A program made the translations under genes and the position numbers. From Myxococcales bacterium (GTDB lineage Bacteria; Myxococcota; Myxococcia; Myxococcales; Anaeromyxobacteraceae): 15,544 bases of DNA. Where the stretch lies: contig JAJYHA010000404.1 of the NCBI GenBank assembly GCA_021784995.1, forward strand, positions 1 to 15,544, read 5' to 3'. Positions 6,677-15,544 of the stretch are shown here, piece by piece (the stretch's first letter is position 1; the number at the start of each line of letters is the position of its first letter). The notes under the pieces are model-generated. The model was given only the letters and a program-made list of their open reading frames with translations. It had not been told where the DNA came from and searched no databases.

Positions 6677-7909
6677 ATGCGTCCCTCGTCCCCGCTCCAC
6701 CTCGCCCGTCGCCTGGGCTGCCTGGCGGCCGCCCTGGCGGCGCTCGCACCCCACGCCGTCCCAGCGGCCGCGGAGCCGGTGCGGATCGGCGTCATCACCT
6801 CCCTCTCCGGGAGCTTCGCCACCTTCGGCGGGATGGAGGTGGCTGGCTACAAGGTGGGCGTGGCGGAGATCAACGCCAGGGGCGGCGTGCTGGGGCGGCC
6901 GCTCGAGCTGGTGATCGAGGACGACGCGAGCAACCAGAACGCGGCGCTGACCGCGGCCGAGAAGCTCATCGGCCGTGGCGTGCCGCTCATCCTCGGCGCC
7001 TTCGCCTCCAGCGTGACCAAGCCGCTGGCGGGCTACCTCACCCGCGAGCGGGTCCCGCTCCTCAACAGCAACAGCGCCGACACGAGCATCACCAAGCCCG
7101 GCTCTCCGTGGGTGTTCCGCGTCGGCCAGACCACCGACTCCTTCGCCGACGCCTGCTTCGACCTCGCCCGTTCCCTGCCCGGCCTGAAGACGGTCGCGAT
7201 CCTGGTCAGCAACGACGCCCTGGGACGCTCCGCCGCCACCTCCGCCCGGGAGCGGGCGAAGGCGAGCGGCATGACCGTGGTGGCGGAGCAGACGTACGAT
7301 CGGGGGCTGACCGACTTCCGCCCCACCTTGAACGCCTTCAAGGCGCTCTCGCCCGACCTGGTCGTGCTCTCCAGCTACGAGGAGGACGCCGCGGCGCTCA
7401 TGCGCCAGGCCAAGGAGGTCGCGCTGGAGCCGAAGCTCTTCACCTCGGTGGGCGCGACCGGCTACGCGATCCCGCAGTTCATCACCGGCGCGGGCGACGC
7501 CGCCGAGTACGTCACGAGCGCCTCCCCGTGGCGGCCGGAGGCGAAGTACCCCGGCGCGCAGGACCTGTACGTGCGCCTCAAGGCGGCGCTGGGCGGCGAG
7601 CCCTCGCACCACGCGGCGAAGGCCTACGGCGGCATCATGGCCGCGGCCGACGCCATCCGGCGCGCCGGCTCCCTCGATCGCGAGGCGGTCCGCAAGGCGC
7701 TGGAGCAGACGAAGATGATGACCGCCTTCGCGCCCATCTCCTTCGAGTCCTTCGCCGGGTACCGCAACCAGAACCCCGCGCCCTCGCTCGTCATCCAGGT
7801 GCAGGACCGGAAGTTCGCGGTGATCTGGCCGAGGAGCGCCGCCTCGGACGCGGTGCGGTTCCCGACGCCTCCCTGGTCGAGGCGGCCGGCCCCGGGCGGC
7901 GCCCGGTGA
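6677..7909 (+). CDS. livJ: Branched-chain amino-acid ABC transporter, periplasmic substrate-binding protein
   Basis: This 410-residue periplasmic binding protein belongs to the LivJ/Peripla_BP_6 family, which captures the amino acid for the LivHMGF importer. Residues 1-32 are a signal peptide (arginines at 11-12, a hydrophobic run 'LGCLAAALAALAP', probable cleavage after A32). The mature protein opens with 'VRIGVITSLSGSFATFGG' and continues with 'GVAEINARGGVLGRPLELVIEDDASN', both typical of the first lobe. Later family segments include 'VPLILGAFASSVTKPLA', 'VAILVSNDALGRSAA' and 'HHAAKAYGGIMAAADAI'. The ATG at 6677 has GGAGG at 6667-6671, 5 nt upstream. It is the first gene of a five-gene operon and diverges from the oxidoreductase genes. 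Leucine, isoleucine or valine is the likeliest ligand, but related proteins bind amides, urea or aromatic acids. Confidence 0.93.
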   Translation: MRPSSPLHLARRLGCLAAALAALAPHAVPAAAEPVRIGVITSLSGSFATFGGMEVAGYKVGVAEINARGGVLGRPLELVIEDDASNQNAALTAAEKLIGRGVPLILGAFASSVTKPLAGYLTRERVPLLNSNSADTSITKPGSPWVFRVGQTTDSFADACFDLARSLPGLKTVAILVSNDALGRSAATSARERAKASGMTVVAEQTYDRGLTDFRPTLNAFKALSPDLVVLSSYEEDAAALMRQAKEVALEPKLFTSVGATGYAIPQFITGAGDAAEYVTSASPWRPEAKYPGAQDLYVRLKAALGGEPSHHAAKAYGGIMAAADAIRRAGSLDREAVRKALEQTKMMTAFAPISFESFAGYRNQNPAPSLVIQVQDRKFAVIWPRSAASDAVRFPTPPWSRRPAPGGAR

Positions 7910-7928
7910 CGGCCTCACCCCCGGCCCG

Positions 7929-8801
7929 ATGAACCTCGTCACCGCGCTCCAGACCGCCGCCGGCGGGATCCTCACCGGGGGGGTCTACGCGCTGGTGGGG
8001 ATCGGCCTCAGCCTCATCTTCGGCGTGATGCGGATCGTGAACTTCTCGCACGGGGAGTTCATGGCCGTCGGCATGTACACGGCCTTCGTCCTCTTCCGGC
8101 ACGCGGGGCTCGATCCCTACGTCTCGCTGCTGGCGGTCGTCCCGGCCGGCGCCGTCCTCGGCGCGGCCGTGGAGCGGCTGCTGCTGGCCCCCATCGCGCG
8201 CGGCCCCGAGCACGCCGCCATCCTGATGACGGTCGGCGTCGGGCTCATCCTCAGCAACGCCCTCCTCTTCCTCTTCGGGGCGCACCCGCAGACCATCCTC
8301 ACCGGCTACTCCACCGCCACCGTGCGCCTGGGTCCCATCACGCTCTCGGTCCCGCTGCTCGTCTCCTTCGCGGTCACCCTGGTGGTGATCACGGCGCTGT
8401 ACCTCCTCCTCACGCGCACCGATCTCGGCCGGGCCATCCGGGCCACGGCACAGAACCGCGACGCCGCGGAGCTGCAGGGGATCGACACGCGCGCGGTGCG
8501 GACGGCGGTCTTCGTGATCGGCACCGTCCTCGCCATGGCCGCGGGCGTGCTGCTCCTCCCGCTCCTCTACGTGTTCCCGACGGTCGGGAGCACCTTCACG
8601 CTCAAGGCGTTCGTGGTGACGGTGCTGGGGGGCATGGGGAACGTGGTGGGCGCCATCTGGGGCGGCCTCCTGCTCGGACTGGTCGAGTCGATCGGGGCCG
8701 CGCTGGGCGCGACCGGGTACCGGGACGCCATCGGCCTGGTCGCCTTCCTGCTCGTCCTCCTGGTCCGCCCGGCCGGGCTCTTCGGGAGGAGCCGTGCCTA
8801 G
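7929..8801 (+). CDS. livH: Branched-chain amino-acid ABC transporter permease LivH
   Basis: This 290-residue LivH-type inner-membrane permease forms the transport channel with LivM. It is strongly hydrophobic, with about eight predicted membrane segments. Family marks include '[34 protein letters not shown]' near the N-terminus (given in pieces: [13 protein letters not shown], then [14 protein letters not shown]), '[20 protein letters not shown]' as the cytoplasmic coupling loop that contacts the ATPases, and '[20 protein letters not shown]' near the end. The ATG lies 19 nt after the livJ stop. No clear Shine-Dalgarno is visible, so translation may depend on coupling to livJ. Its 3' end overlaps livM by 8 nt. 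Confidence 0.95.
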   Translation: MNLVTALQTAAGGILTGGVYALVGIGLSLIFGVMRIVNFSHGEFMAVGMYTAFVLFRHAGLDPYVSLLAVVPAGAVLGAAVERLLLAPIARGPEHAAILMTVGVGLILSNALLFLFGAHPQTILTGYSTATVRLGPITLSVPLLVSFAVTLVVITALYLLLTRTDLGRAIRATAQNRDAAELQGIDTRAVRTAVFVIGTVLAMAAGVLLLPLLYVFPTVGSTFTLKAFVVTVLGGMGNVVGAIWGGLLLGLVESIGAALGATGYRDAIGLVAFLLVLLVRPAGLFGRSRA

Positions 8802-9787
8802 CCCCGAGGCCGCCGGGGGATCGGCGCGCACGGCGGAGCGGGCGCCCGCGACCGGCACGGGACGGTCCCTGCTCGCGATCCTGGCGCTGGTGGCCGCGCT
8901 CGCCTGCTACCCCCTCGCCTTCCCCGGCGCGCTCAACTTCGGCTTCTCGCTCGTCCTCTTCGGCGCGCTCGCCACCTCCTGGGACGTGGTCGGCGGGCGC
9001 GCGGGGCAGCTCTCGCTCGGGCACGCGGCCTTCGTGGGCCTCGGCGCCTACACAACGGCCCTGCTCTGGCAGCGGGCCGGGCTCGCGCCGTGGTGGGGCG
9101 TGCTCGTCGCGGCGGGGCTCGGCGCCGCGCTGGCCGCCGCATGGGGCTGGACCACCTTCCGCCTGCGCGGCGCCTACTTCTCGCTCTCGACCATCGCCGT
9201 GGCGGAGGTGCTCCGGGTGGTGGCCAACAACTGGTCGGAGCTCACCGGTGGCCCGGAGGGGCTCTCCGTCAACGACCTCCCGTCGCCCTTCGGCCTGAGC
9301 CTCTTCAGCCGCGGGGTCCAGTTCTACCTCGCGCTCGCCGTGCTCGCCCTCGCCCTCCTCGCCTCGTACCGCGTGGGCACGTCGCGCTTCGGCGCCTACC
9401 TGGAGGCGGTGCGCGAGGACGAGGACTCCTCGATGGCGCTGGGCGTGAACCCGGCGCGGGTGAAGCTCGCCGCCTTCGCCCTCAGCGCGGCCCTGACCGT
9501 GGTGGGCGGCGCGCTCTACGGGATCTACCTCTCCTTCTTCGAGCCGCACGGCGTGTTCGGGCTCGATCTGAGCGTCCAGCTCGTCCTCATGGCCATCGTG
9601 GGCGGCATGGGGACGCTCTTCGGGCCCGTGCTGGGCGCGTTCGTGCTGCTCGGGTTCCAGGAGGCGTTCCGGAGCACGTTCCAGCAGGCGAGCCTGTTCA
9701 TCTACGGCGTGCTGATCGTGGTGGTGGTGCGCTGGGCGCCGGACGGGCTGGCCGGCCGGCTGGGGACCGCGTGGAGGAGGCTGCGCC

Positions 9788-11210
<1,423 letters not shown>

Positions 11211-11340
11211 GGTGAGGGAGCGGCGGAGGCAGCGCAGTATTTGCGGGCAGCGCGTGACTTTGCGCCCGCTCAAGTCGGGGTTGCGCTCCCCTCCACCACG
11301 ATCCCGCGAAGTTCTGGCGCTCCCGGCCCGAGCGAGACCC

Positions 11341-11356
11341 TGGCGCGCCGTGTGCA
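11341..11356 (+). promoter_or_regulatory. Candidate sigma-54 (-24/-12) promoter for the ferredoxin gene
   Basis: TGGCGCGCCGTGTGCA preserves the defining GG-N10-GC spacing of sigma-54 promoters. It deviates from the TGGCAC-N5-TTGCA pattern at only two defined positions. Transcription would begin about 11367, leaving an 87-nt leader before the ferredoxin ATG. No enhancer-binding site or activator gene was identified. A chance match is possible in GC-rich sequence. Confidence 0.35.
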
Positions 11357-11453
11357 TGGCTGCAGCCGAAATCCGACGACGTGGTCCCCCGGTCCGAGGC
11401 GTGTCCGTGCGTGGCCCAGTCAGGCGTCGGCTCAGACCGGGAGAGAGGGAGCA

Positions 11454-11642
11454 ATGGCGAACAAGATCACCGAAGACTGCACCAGCTGTGGCGCCTGCGA
11501 GGCGGAGTGCCCGAGCCAGGCGATCTCGCAGGGCGACGACTTCTACGTCATCGACGCGAGCAAGTGCGACGAGTGCGCCAGCCACGGCGGCGACCCCACC
11601 TGCATGTCCGTCTGCCCGACCGACTGCATCGTCAAGGCGTAG
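11454..11642 (+). CDS. Small 2[4Fe-4S] ferredoxin, Alvin-like
   Basis: This 62-residue soluble ferredoxin carries two [4Fe-4S] clusters and transfers electrons at low potential. The first motif is C9-x2-C12-x2-C15-x3-C19-P. The second is C38-x2-C41-x8-C50-x3-C54-P with C58 completing the first cluster set. The x8 spacing in the second motif, in place of x2, is the insertion that marks the Allochromatium vinosum ('Alvin') subgroup, known for very low-potential clusters. The long C-terminal helix of that subgroup is missing. The ATG at 11454 follows GAGGGAG by 2-3 nt. Placement after livF and near the oxidoreductase genes makes it a candidate electron acceptor for that enzyme, which is inference. 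Confidence 0.95.
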   Translation: MANKITEDCTSCGACEAECPSQAISQGDDFYVIDASKCDECASHGGDPTCMSVCPTDCIVKA

Positions 11643-11664
11643 CCACCCCGAGCGGCAGTTCCGG

Positions 11665-11692
11665 GCGGAGCGGGGGATCTCCCTCGCTCCGC
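11665..11692. terminator. Strong stem-loop terminator after the ferredoxin gene
   Basis: GCGGAGCG (11665-11672) pairs perfectly with CGCTCCGC (11685-11692). The stem continues inward through one G-T wobble and a GGG/CCC run to a 4-nt loop, ATCT, giving about 12 pairs. It is followed by the pyrimidine-rich TCTCGTCTTCC rather than a clean T-tract. It lies 22 nt after the ferredoxin stop and could also serve the convergent dehydrogenase gene. Confidence 0.75.
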
Positions 11693-11727
11693 TCTCGTCT
11701 TCCGGGGGAGACCACCGCCGCGGTCGA

Positions 11728-12591
11728 TCACCGCCGCCGACGACGACCCGCCAGCGGCTCGTAGAGCCGGCGCGGCACCAGCCTGAGCAGCGCGACCAGG
11801 GCGCGCAGCGGGAGCGGAAACGAGATGAGCGCGTCCCCGCGCTCGATCCCGCGCGCCATCGCGCGCACCGCGTCGTCGAGCTCCACCAGCCACGGCAGGG
11901 CATCCTCCCGCCCGGCCGTCAGGGGGGTCCGGACGAAGCCGGGGCAGACCGTGAGCGCCTCCACGCCCGTGCCCGCCAGGTCGACGCGGAGGCTCTCCAT
12001 GAAGGCGTGGAGCGCGGCCTTGCTGGCGCAGTAGGCGCCCGCGCGCGGCAGGCCGCGGAACGCGGCCAGGGAGGAGATCGCCACCACCGTGCCGCGCCCG
12101 CGCGCCACCATGGCCGGCAGCGCCGCGGCGATCGTGACGCAGGCGGCGGAGGCGTTCAGGTCGAGCACGCGCTTCACCACGCGCCAGTCCATCCGCCGCG
12201 CCGGCGTGAGGTCGCCCGCCCCCGCGCCGGCCACCACCAGGTCGAGCGCGCCCCCCGCGCTGCGCTGCGCGGCCTCGATCGCCGCCGCCAGCGCCCCGGC
12301 GTCGGTCACGTCGACCACGCAGGGCAGCACGCGGCCCGGCGCGGCGGCCGCCTCCGTCGCCAGCGCCTCCAGCTCCGGCCCGCGGCGCGCCAGCGCGTGC
12401 ACCGTCGCCCCGGCGCGCGCGTAGTGCAGCGCGAGACCGCGCCCCAGCCCGCTCGAGGCGCCGGTCACCAGGACCGTTCGGTGGCGCGTTCCCCCTCCCG
12501 GCGCGCCCGGGCGGCTCGTCGCGACGCCAGGACCGGAGCGGTCATGGTCCGAAGGACGTCGCCGGGGGTGCTGCTCCGCTTCAGATCCCAT
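11728..12591 (-). CDS. Short-chain dehydrogenase/reductase (SDR), classical type
   Basis: This 287-residue NAD(P)-dependent SDR has the cofactor motif TGASSGLG (43-50), N146 in 'LDLNASA', S173/S174 in 'VVAISSLAAF', and the catalytic Y187-C-A-S-K191. The usual N-N-A-G motif after strand 4 is replaced by 'VVAGAGAG' (119-126). Arg69-Arg70 after strand 2 hints at NADP(H) preference. A polar, probably disordered extension of about 36 residues precedes the fold, and the C-terminus ends in five arginines after an amphipathic 'PLRALVALLRLVPRRLYEPL' segment, which may contact a membrane. The ATG at 12591 has GGAGGA 4 nt upstream. Substrate unknown. It diverges from the cupredoxin-like gene by about 100 bp. 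Confidence 0.9.
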   Translation of the reverse strand: MGSEAEQHPRRRPSDHDRSGPGVATSRPGAPGGGTRHRTVLVTGASSGLGRGLALHYARAGATVHALARRGPELEALATEAAAAPGRVLPCVVDVTDAGALAAAIEAAQRSAGGALDLVVAGAGAGDLTPARRMDWRVVKRVLDLNASAACVTIAAALPAMVARGRGTVVAISSLAAFRGLPRAGAYCASKAALHAFMESLRVDLAGTGVEALTVCPGFVRTPLTAGREDALPWLVELDDAVRAMARGIERGDALISFPLPLRALVALLRLVPRRLYEPLAGRRRRR

Positions 12592-12691
12592 CGTGTCCTC
12601 CGCGCCGTCCCCGGCACGCTGCCACCACGAACGGCGGGGCCACCTGCGGGACGTGGTGTCGCTCCCGCCTCGGACAGGGTAGCCTGGGCTC

Positions 12692-13168
12692 GTGCCGCGA
12701 GCCCAGGAGCCAGCCGGTCCGCGCGCCCTGCGCACCCACTCCTCCCACCGCGTCCCCTCCACGCCCGCCCCGCCGGGGCGCCGCCTCCTCGCGGCGGCGC
12801 TCCTCCTGGCCGCGCTCGGCTGCGGGACCGCGACCGGCACCGATACGCCCGCCGGCGCCACGGCGACGACGGTGCGGATCCTGAGCTACGCCTTCTCGCC
12901 GCAGCGCGTGACGGCGACCCCCGGCTCGTCCGTGCTGGTCCTGAACCTCGACCCCTTCGAGCACGACGTCACGAGCGAGGCTGCACCGAGCGACTCCGGC
13001 CCCGCGGGCAGCGCGGGAGGGATCGAGTTCGCCTCCCCGCCCTTCACCTCGAGCTGGGTGATCCAGGTCCCCTCCACCGCCGTGCCCGGCACGATCGTTT
13101 ACTACTACTGCAGGCTCCACGCCGCGGCGAACCCGAACCACGGCGAGATCGAGGTCGTGGCGCCCTGA
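12692..13168 (+). CDS. Cupredoxin-like lipoprotein with atypical Cys-His-His ligand spacing
   Basis: This 158-residue exported protein has a plastocyanin/cupredoxin-type beta fold. A basic stretch (R30-R31) and a hydrophobic core lead to 'LLLAALGC', with Cys44 a probable lipidation site, although A at -3 and L at -2 are not ideal for the lipobox. The mature part shows 'ILSYAFSPQRVTATPGSSVLVLNLD' style strands (as separate pieces), H91 in 'PFEHDV' and 'TIVYYYCRLHAAANPNHGEIEV'-like ending with C140-x2-H143. Blue-copper proteins usually have Met or Gln four or five residues after that His. Here there is none, and H150 lies seven residues on. The GTG at 12692 is the only start before the signal sequence, but its ribosome site is weak. 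An electron-transfer or copper-binding role at the membrane surface is likely. Confidence 0.8.
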   Translation: MPRAQEPAGPRALRTHSSHRVPSTPAPPGRRLLAAALLLAALGCGTATGTDTPAGATATTVRILSYAFSPQRVTATPGSSVLVLNLDPFEHDVTSEAAPSDSGPAGSAGGIEFASPPFTSSWVIQVPSTAVPGTIVYYYCRLHAAANPNHGEIEVVAP

Positions 13169-13177
13169 CCGGACGCG

Positions 13178-13200
13178 GCGCCGGCCCGGGCGCCCGGCGC
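13178..13200. terminator. Stem-loop after the cupredoxin-like gene
   Basis: GCGCCGG (13178-13184) and CCGGCGC (13194-13200) form a perfect 7-bp stem with a 9-nt loop, 10 nt beyond the TGA. No T-tract follows. Possible terminator. Confidence 0.4.
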
Positions 13201-13209
13201 GGGGCGACA

Positions 13210-13238
13210 TTGACGCAGGGTCATCGCCAATCGATTGT
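13210..13238 (+). promoter_or_regulatory. Candidate promoter with palindromic operator before the small basic protein gene
   Basis: TTGACG (13210-13215) followed after 17 nt by GATTGT (13233-13238) resembles a sigma-70 promoter. The perfect 10-bp palindrome CAATCGATTG (13228-13237) overlaps the -10 box, and a further CAATC lies at 13251-13255. This is one of the few AT-containing patches in the window. The leader before the ATG at 13330 would be about 85 nt. Repression by a protein bound at the palindrome is inference. Confidence 0.4.
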
Positions 13239-13329
13239 GCGCCGTGGACGCAATCATCCCCAAAAAGGATCGCGCCGTCTTCCCGGTGCGGTGCAAGACT
13301 GCGGGTCAAATCTTGCCCGGGGGAGCTCC

Positions 13330-13668
13330 ATGGCCCGCACGTCGGTGAGCATCGAGCAGCTGGTCGCGCACGCGGTCGCGCAGTCGATCCGGAAGGTGGT
13401 TCCGGCCATCCAGCGCCACGTCGCCCTGCTCGCCGCGGCCGAGCTGGAGCGGAGCCTCTCGATCGAGGGCCGCCCGCGGCGGCGCCATGGCCGCCGCCTG
13501 CGCCCCGAGGACATCGCGCGCTGGGTGGCCGACGGCAACGCGCGCCGGGTGCCGAAGTTCGTCATCGAGGCGACCGGCCTCGACACGAAGAAGAAGATCG
13601 TCGCGCGCTACGGGCCGGGCGTGGTCTTCGAGAAGGGCGGGGCGCTGCCCAGGCCGCTCCGCACCTGA
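13330..13668 (+). CDS. Small basic protein of unknown function
   Basis: This 112-residue protein is not recognised. Residues 1-45 look helical ('SIEQLVAHAVAQSIRKVVPAI' is amphipathic). Residues 49-58 are an arginine-rich patch (RPRRRHGRRLRP). The rest, 'EDIARWVADGNARRVPKFVI' followed by 'EATGLDTKKKIVARYG', is a mixed basic domain ending in 'VVFEKGG'. It has no signal peptide, membrane segment or cysteine. High Arg/Lys content suggests nucleic-acid binding, possibly a nucleoid or RNA-associated protein. The ATG at 13330 has a GGGGGAG run about 5 nt upstream. Codon use matches the surrounding genes, supporting a genuine gene. It converges on the dehydrogenase gene with a 30-bp gap. Confidence 0.8.
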   Translation: MARTSVSIEQLVAHAVAQSIRKVVPAIQRHVALLAAAELERSLSIEGRPRRRHGRRLRPEDIARWVADGNARRVPKFVIEATGLDTKKKIVARYGPGVVFEKGGALPRPLRT

Positions 13669-13698
13669 CGGGCGCCGCGCGCGCACGCGCCGGCCGGA

Positions 13699-14787
13699 TC
13701 AGAGCGCGAGCCCGACCGACGCGGCCGCCGCGACGAGCTGCTCCCAGGTGGCGCGCTCGATCGGGATGCCGGAGGCGCGCCGCAGCGCGCGCCAGGCGAG
13801 CTCCGGCTCTCCCGCGATCAGCACGGGCAGCGAGGGATCGGCGGGCGGGGAGGCCTTCACGTGCTCCACCGCCGCGGTCATCTCGCGCTCGAGCGTCGCC
13901 GCGCCGGGGAGCCGGCCCGGGTCGATCACGAAGCTGAGCATGTTGTTGGTGATGCGGTCCGTCTCGAAGGCGACGGTCGACGCCGTCCCGCCGCCCGTCA
14001 GGGCCCCGGCCAGCAGCTCGCACGCGAGCGCCAGCCCGTAGCCCTTGTGCAGGCCGAAGGGCAGGATGGCCCCGCGGGGCACGCGCCACATGACGGCGGG
14101 GTCGCGGGTCGGCCTCCCCTCGGCGTCGACGAGCACGCCCTCGTCCATCGGCTCGCCCCGGTTCAGCGCGACGCGCGTCTTCCCCAGGGCCACCATGCTG
14201 GTCGCGAAGTCGAGCACGATGGGCGGCCGGTCCTGGCGCGGGATGGTGACGCAGAAGGGGTTGGTCGAGAAGCGCGCGTCGCTCCCGCGGAACGGCGCGA
14301 CGAGCGGCGGGTGCCCCACCACGTTCACGAAGTGGACGGAGAGGAATCCCCCGGCGGCGGCCTGCTCGCCGTAGGTGCCGACGCGCCCCACGTGCGACGC
14401 GTTGCGGAGCGCGACCAGGGCCACGCCGACGGCGCGCGCGCGCTCCATGGCCGCCGCGACGGCCTCGCGCGCGACCACCTGGCCGAGCCCTCGCCGGCCG
14501 TCGGCTGCCAGCACCGCACCGCCGCGATCCTCGATCGCCACGTGCGCCCGGGGGTCGACGCTCCCGCTCCGGATGCCGCGCACGTACTGGGGGAGCATGC
14601 CGACGCCGTGGCTGTCGTGGCCCGACAGGTTGGCGTCCACCAGGTGATCGGCGACCACGCGGGCGTCCGCCTCGACGACGCCGGCGGCCCGCAGCAGCGC
14701 GGCCGCGGTCGCGCGGAGCCGCTCGTGCGGGACCACCACCGCGTCGCCCTGCAGCGCCGTGTCGCCTCCCTCGGGGTCTCGTGCCAT
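13699..14787 (-). CDS. Malate/L-lactate/ureidoglycolate dehydrogenase family (Ldh2-type) NAD(P)-dependent oxidoreductase
   Basis: This 362-residue protein matches the Ldh2/MDH2 family (usually 330-370 residues), which interconverts 2-hydroxyacids and 2-oxoacids with NAD(P) and has no Rossmann fold. Visible family segments: 'DANLSGHDSHGVGMLPQYV' (51-69) with the conserved S59-H60-G61, 'NASHVGRVGTYGEQAA' (129-144), 'FSTNPFCVTIP' (173-183), 'DFATSMVALGK' (193-203) and 'HKGYGLALACELLAGALTGG' (247-266). Two ATGs are possible, at 14799 and 14787. I prefer 14787 because GGAG lies 3 nt upstream of it, while the outer one has no ribosome site; the difference is four residues. The substrate cannot be told from the sequence; malate, lactate, ureidoglycolate, sulfolactate and others occur in this family. 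It diverges from the acuI-like gene. Confidence 0.92.
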   Translation of the reverse strand: MARDPEGGDTALQGDAVVVPHERLRATAAALLRAAGVVEADARVVADHLVDANLSGHDSHGVGMLPQYVRGIRSGSVDPRAHVAIEDRGGAVLAADGRRGLGQVVAREAVAAAMERARAVGVALVALRNASHVGRVGTYGEQAAAGGFLSVHFVNVVGHPPLVAPFRGSDARFSTNPFCVTIPRQDRPPIVLDFATSMVALGKTRVALNRGEPMDEGVLVDAEGRPTRDPAVMWRVPRGAILPFGLHKGYGLALACELLAGALTGGGTASTVAFETDRITNNMLSFVIDPGRLPGAATLEREMTAAVEHVKASPPADPSLPVLIAGEPELAWRALRRASGIPIERATWEQLVAAAASVGLAL

Positions 14788-14905
14788 GCGCTCCGTCATA
14801 GCCCGCACGGGGGCCGACCTCCAGCGCCTTTCGCGTGCAGGCCCCGGTGCGACGTTGTAACCTCGGCGGCCTCCACCCACGGCGCGGCGGCACCTCGGAG
14901 GCGGC

Positions 14906-15544
14906 ATGTTCAGGGCGATCCTGATCGAGAAGGCGGCGAGCGGCACCACGGCGAGGCTCACCGAGCTGGACGACGCGCAGCTCCCCGACGCGGACGTCAC
15001 GGTGCGGGTCGGCTTCTCCACCCTGAACTACAAGGACGCGCTGGCGCTGACCGGCAGGTCGCCGGTGGTCCGGAAGTTCCCCATGGTGCCCGGCATCGAC
15101 GTCGCCGGCACCGTCGAGGCGAGCCGGGTGCCCGGCTTCGGGCCGGGCGATCGCGTGGTCCTGAACGGCTGGGGCCTGGGAGAGACGCACTTCGGCGGCC
15201 TGGCGGAGCGGGCGCGCGTCCCGGCCGACGCGCTGGTGAAGATCCCACCCCCGTTCGACGAGCGCCAGGCGGCGGCCATCGGCACGGCCGGGTTCACGGC
15301 CATGCTGTCGGTCCTGGCGCTGGAGCGCCACGGCGTGACCCCCGGCAGCGGGGAGATCCTGGTCACCGGCGCCGCGGGCGGCGTGGGCAGCGTGGCGATC
15401 GCGCTCCTGGCACGGCGCGGCTACACCGTGGTCGCGTCGACCGGCCGGACCGCCGAGGCGCCCTACCTGAGCTCGCTCGGGGCGGCCCGGGTGCAGGACC
15501 GGGCGGAGCTCTCCGCCCCCGGCAAGCCGCTCGGCCCCGAGCGG
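14906..15544 (+). CDS. acuI: AcuI/YhdH-type NADPH-dependent quinone oxidoreductase/acrylyl-CoA reductase (partial, 3' end beyond window)
   Basis: The visible 213 residues are the N-terminal two thirds of a medium-chain dehydrogenase/reductase of the YhdH/AcuI group, whose members are about 325-330 residues and reduce acrylyl-CoA to propionyl-CoA with NADPH. Diagnostic stretches: '[20 protein letters not shown]' (38-57), '[16 protein letters not shown]' (58-73), '[20 protein letters not shown]' (87-106), '[19 protein letters not shown]' (122-140), and the nucleotide-binding '[20 protein letters not shown]' (153-172). No zinc-site cysteines are seen, as expected for this group. The ATG at 14906 has GGAGG at 14897-14901, 4 nt upstream. 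It is cut by the window end, with no frameshift seen. Acrylyl-CoA activity is inferred from family similarity. Confidence 0.93.
   Translation, partial: MFRAILIEKAASGTTARLTELDDAQLPDADVTVRVGFSTLNYKDALALTGRSPVVRKFPMVPGIDVAGTVEASRVPGFGPGDRVVLNGWGLGETHFGGLAERARVPADALVKIPPPFDERQAAAIGTAGFTAMLSVLALERHGVTPGSGEILVTGAAGGVGSVAIALLARRGYTVVASTGRTAEAPYLSSLGAARVQDRAELSAPGKPLGPER

Noticed and set aside
11240..11269. TTTGCG direct repeat and GCGGGC/GCCCGC inverted repeat after livF as terminator or operator
   Set aside because: The 6-bp arms, separated by 15 nt and without a T-tract, are common by chance in such GC-rich sequence.
11241..11453. An in-frame N-terminal extension of the ferredoxin
   Set aside because: The frame is open upstream, but the residues are not ferredoxin-like. 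The ATG at 11454 has a good ribosome site and gives the normal family length.
11212..13668. Plus-strand open frame of about 800 codons
   Set aside because: It crosses the ferredoxin gene out of frame, the SDR gene antisense and the cupredoxin out of frame. Only the final part, from the ATG at 13330, looks like a real protein.
13562..15331. Long minus-strand open frame overlapping the dehydrogenase and acuI-like genes
   Set aside because: It is arginine/alanine/glycine-rich with no family motifs, and it overlaps two well-supported genes in other frames.

Overview
This is a very GC-rich bacterial window with strong G/C bias at third codon positions, so almost every frame stays open and many long antisense frames are artefacts. 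The gene content suggests a Myxococcota/Deltaproteobacteria-type organism, perhaps close to Anaeromyxobacter: a branched-chain amino-acid ABC transporter next to a ferredoxin-dependent 2-oxoacid oxidoreductase, an Alvin-like 2[4Fe-4S] ferredoxin, a short 'MGRIFETRK' type YebC and a NYN-LOTUS protein. This placement is inference. No rRNA, tRNA, CRISPR array or insertion sequence was seen.

Layout. Positions 1-1772: the 5' part of a pterin-4a-carbinolamine dehydratase gene (minus) diverges from an orphan TraG/VirD4-like ATPase gene (plus). Positions 1819-3636: yebC (minus) and a NYN-LOTUS gene (plus) diverge from a 330-bp spacer. Positions 3676-6509: two overlapping minus-strand genes encode a complete 2-oxoacid:ferredoxin oxidoreductase as two fusion proteins (delta-alpha, then beta-gamma). 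Positions 6677-11210: a divergent livJ-H-M-G-F operon encodes a branched-chain amino-acid ABC importer. Its genes from livH onward overlap by 8, 32 and 17 nt. Positions 11454-11642: a small ferredoxin gene with a strong terminator hairpin. Positions 11728-13168: a minus-strand short-chain dehydrogenase gene diverges from a gene for a cupredoxin-like lipoprotein. Positions 13330-13668: a small basic protein of unknown function. Positions 13699-15544: a malate/L-lactate-type dehydrogenase gene (minus) diverges from an acuI/yhdH-type oxidoreductase gene cut by the window end.

The central region makes metabolic sense as one module. LivJHMGF imports leucine, isoleucine and valine. After transamination (no aminotransferase is present here), the keto acids would be oxidatively decarboxylated to acyl-CoA by the oxidoreductase, reducing a ferredoxin such as the one encoded just downstream of livF. 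The two arms share a 167-bp divergent promoter region containing a repeated half-site, a candidate common operator. The flanking genes look like ordinary chromosomal singletons. The anchor-less TraG/VirD4 homologue, the unusual copper-site spacing of the cupredoxin and the small basic protein are the least explained elements.
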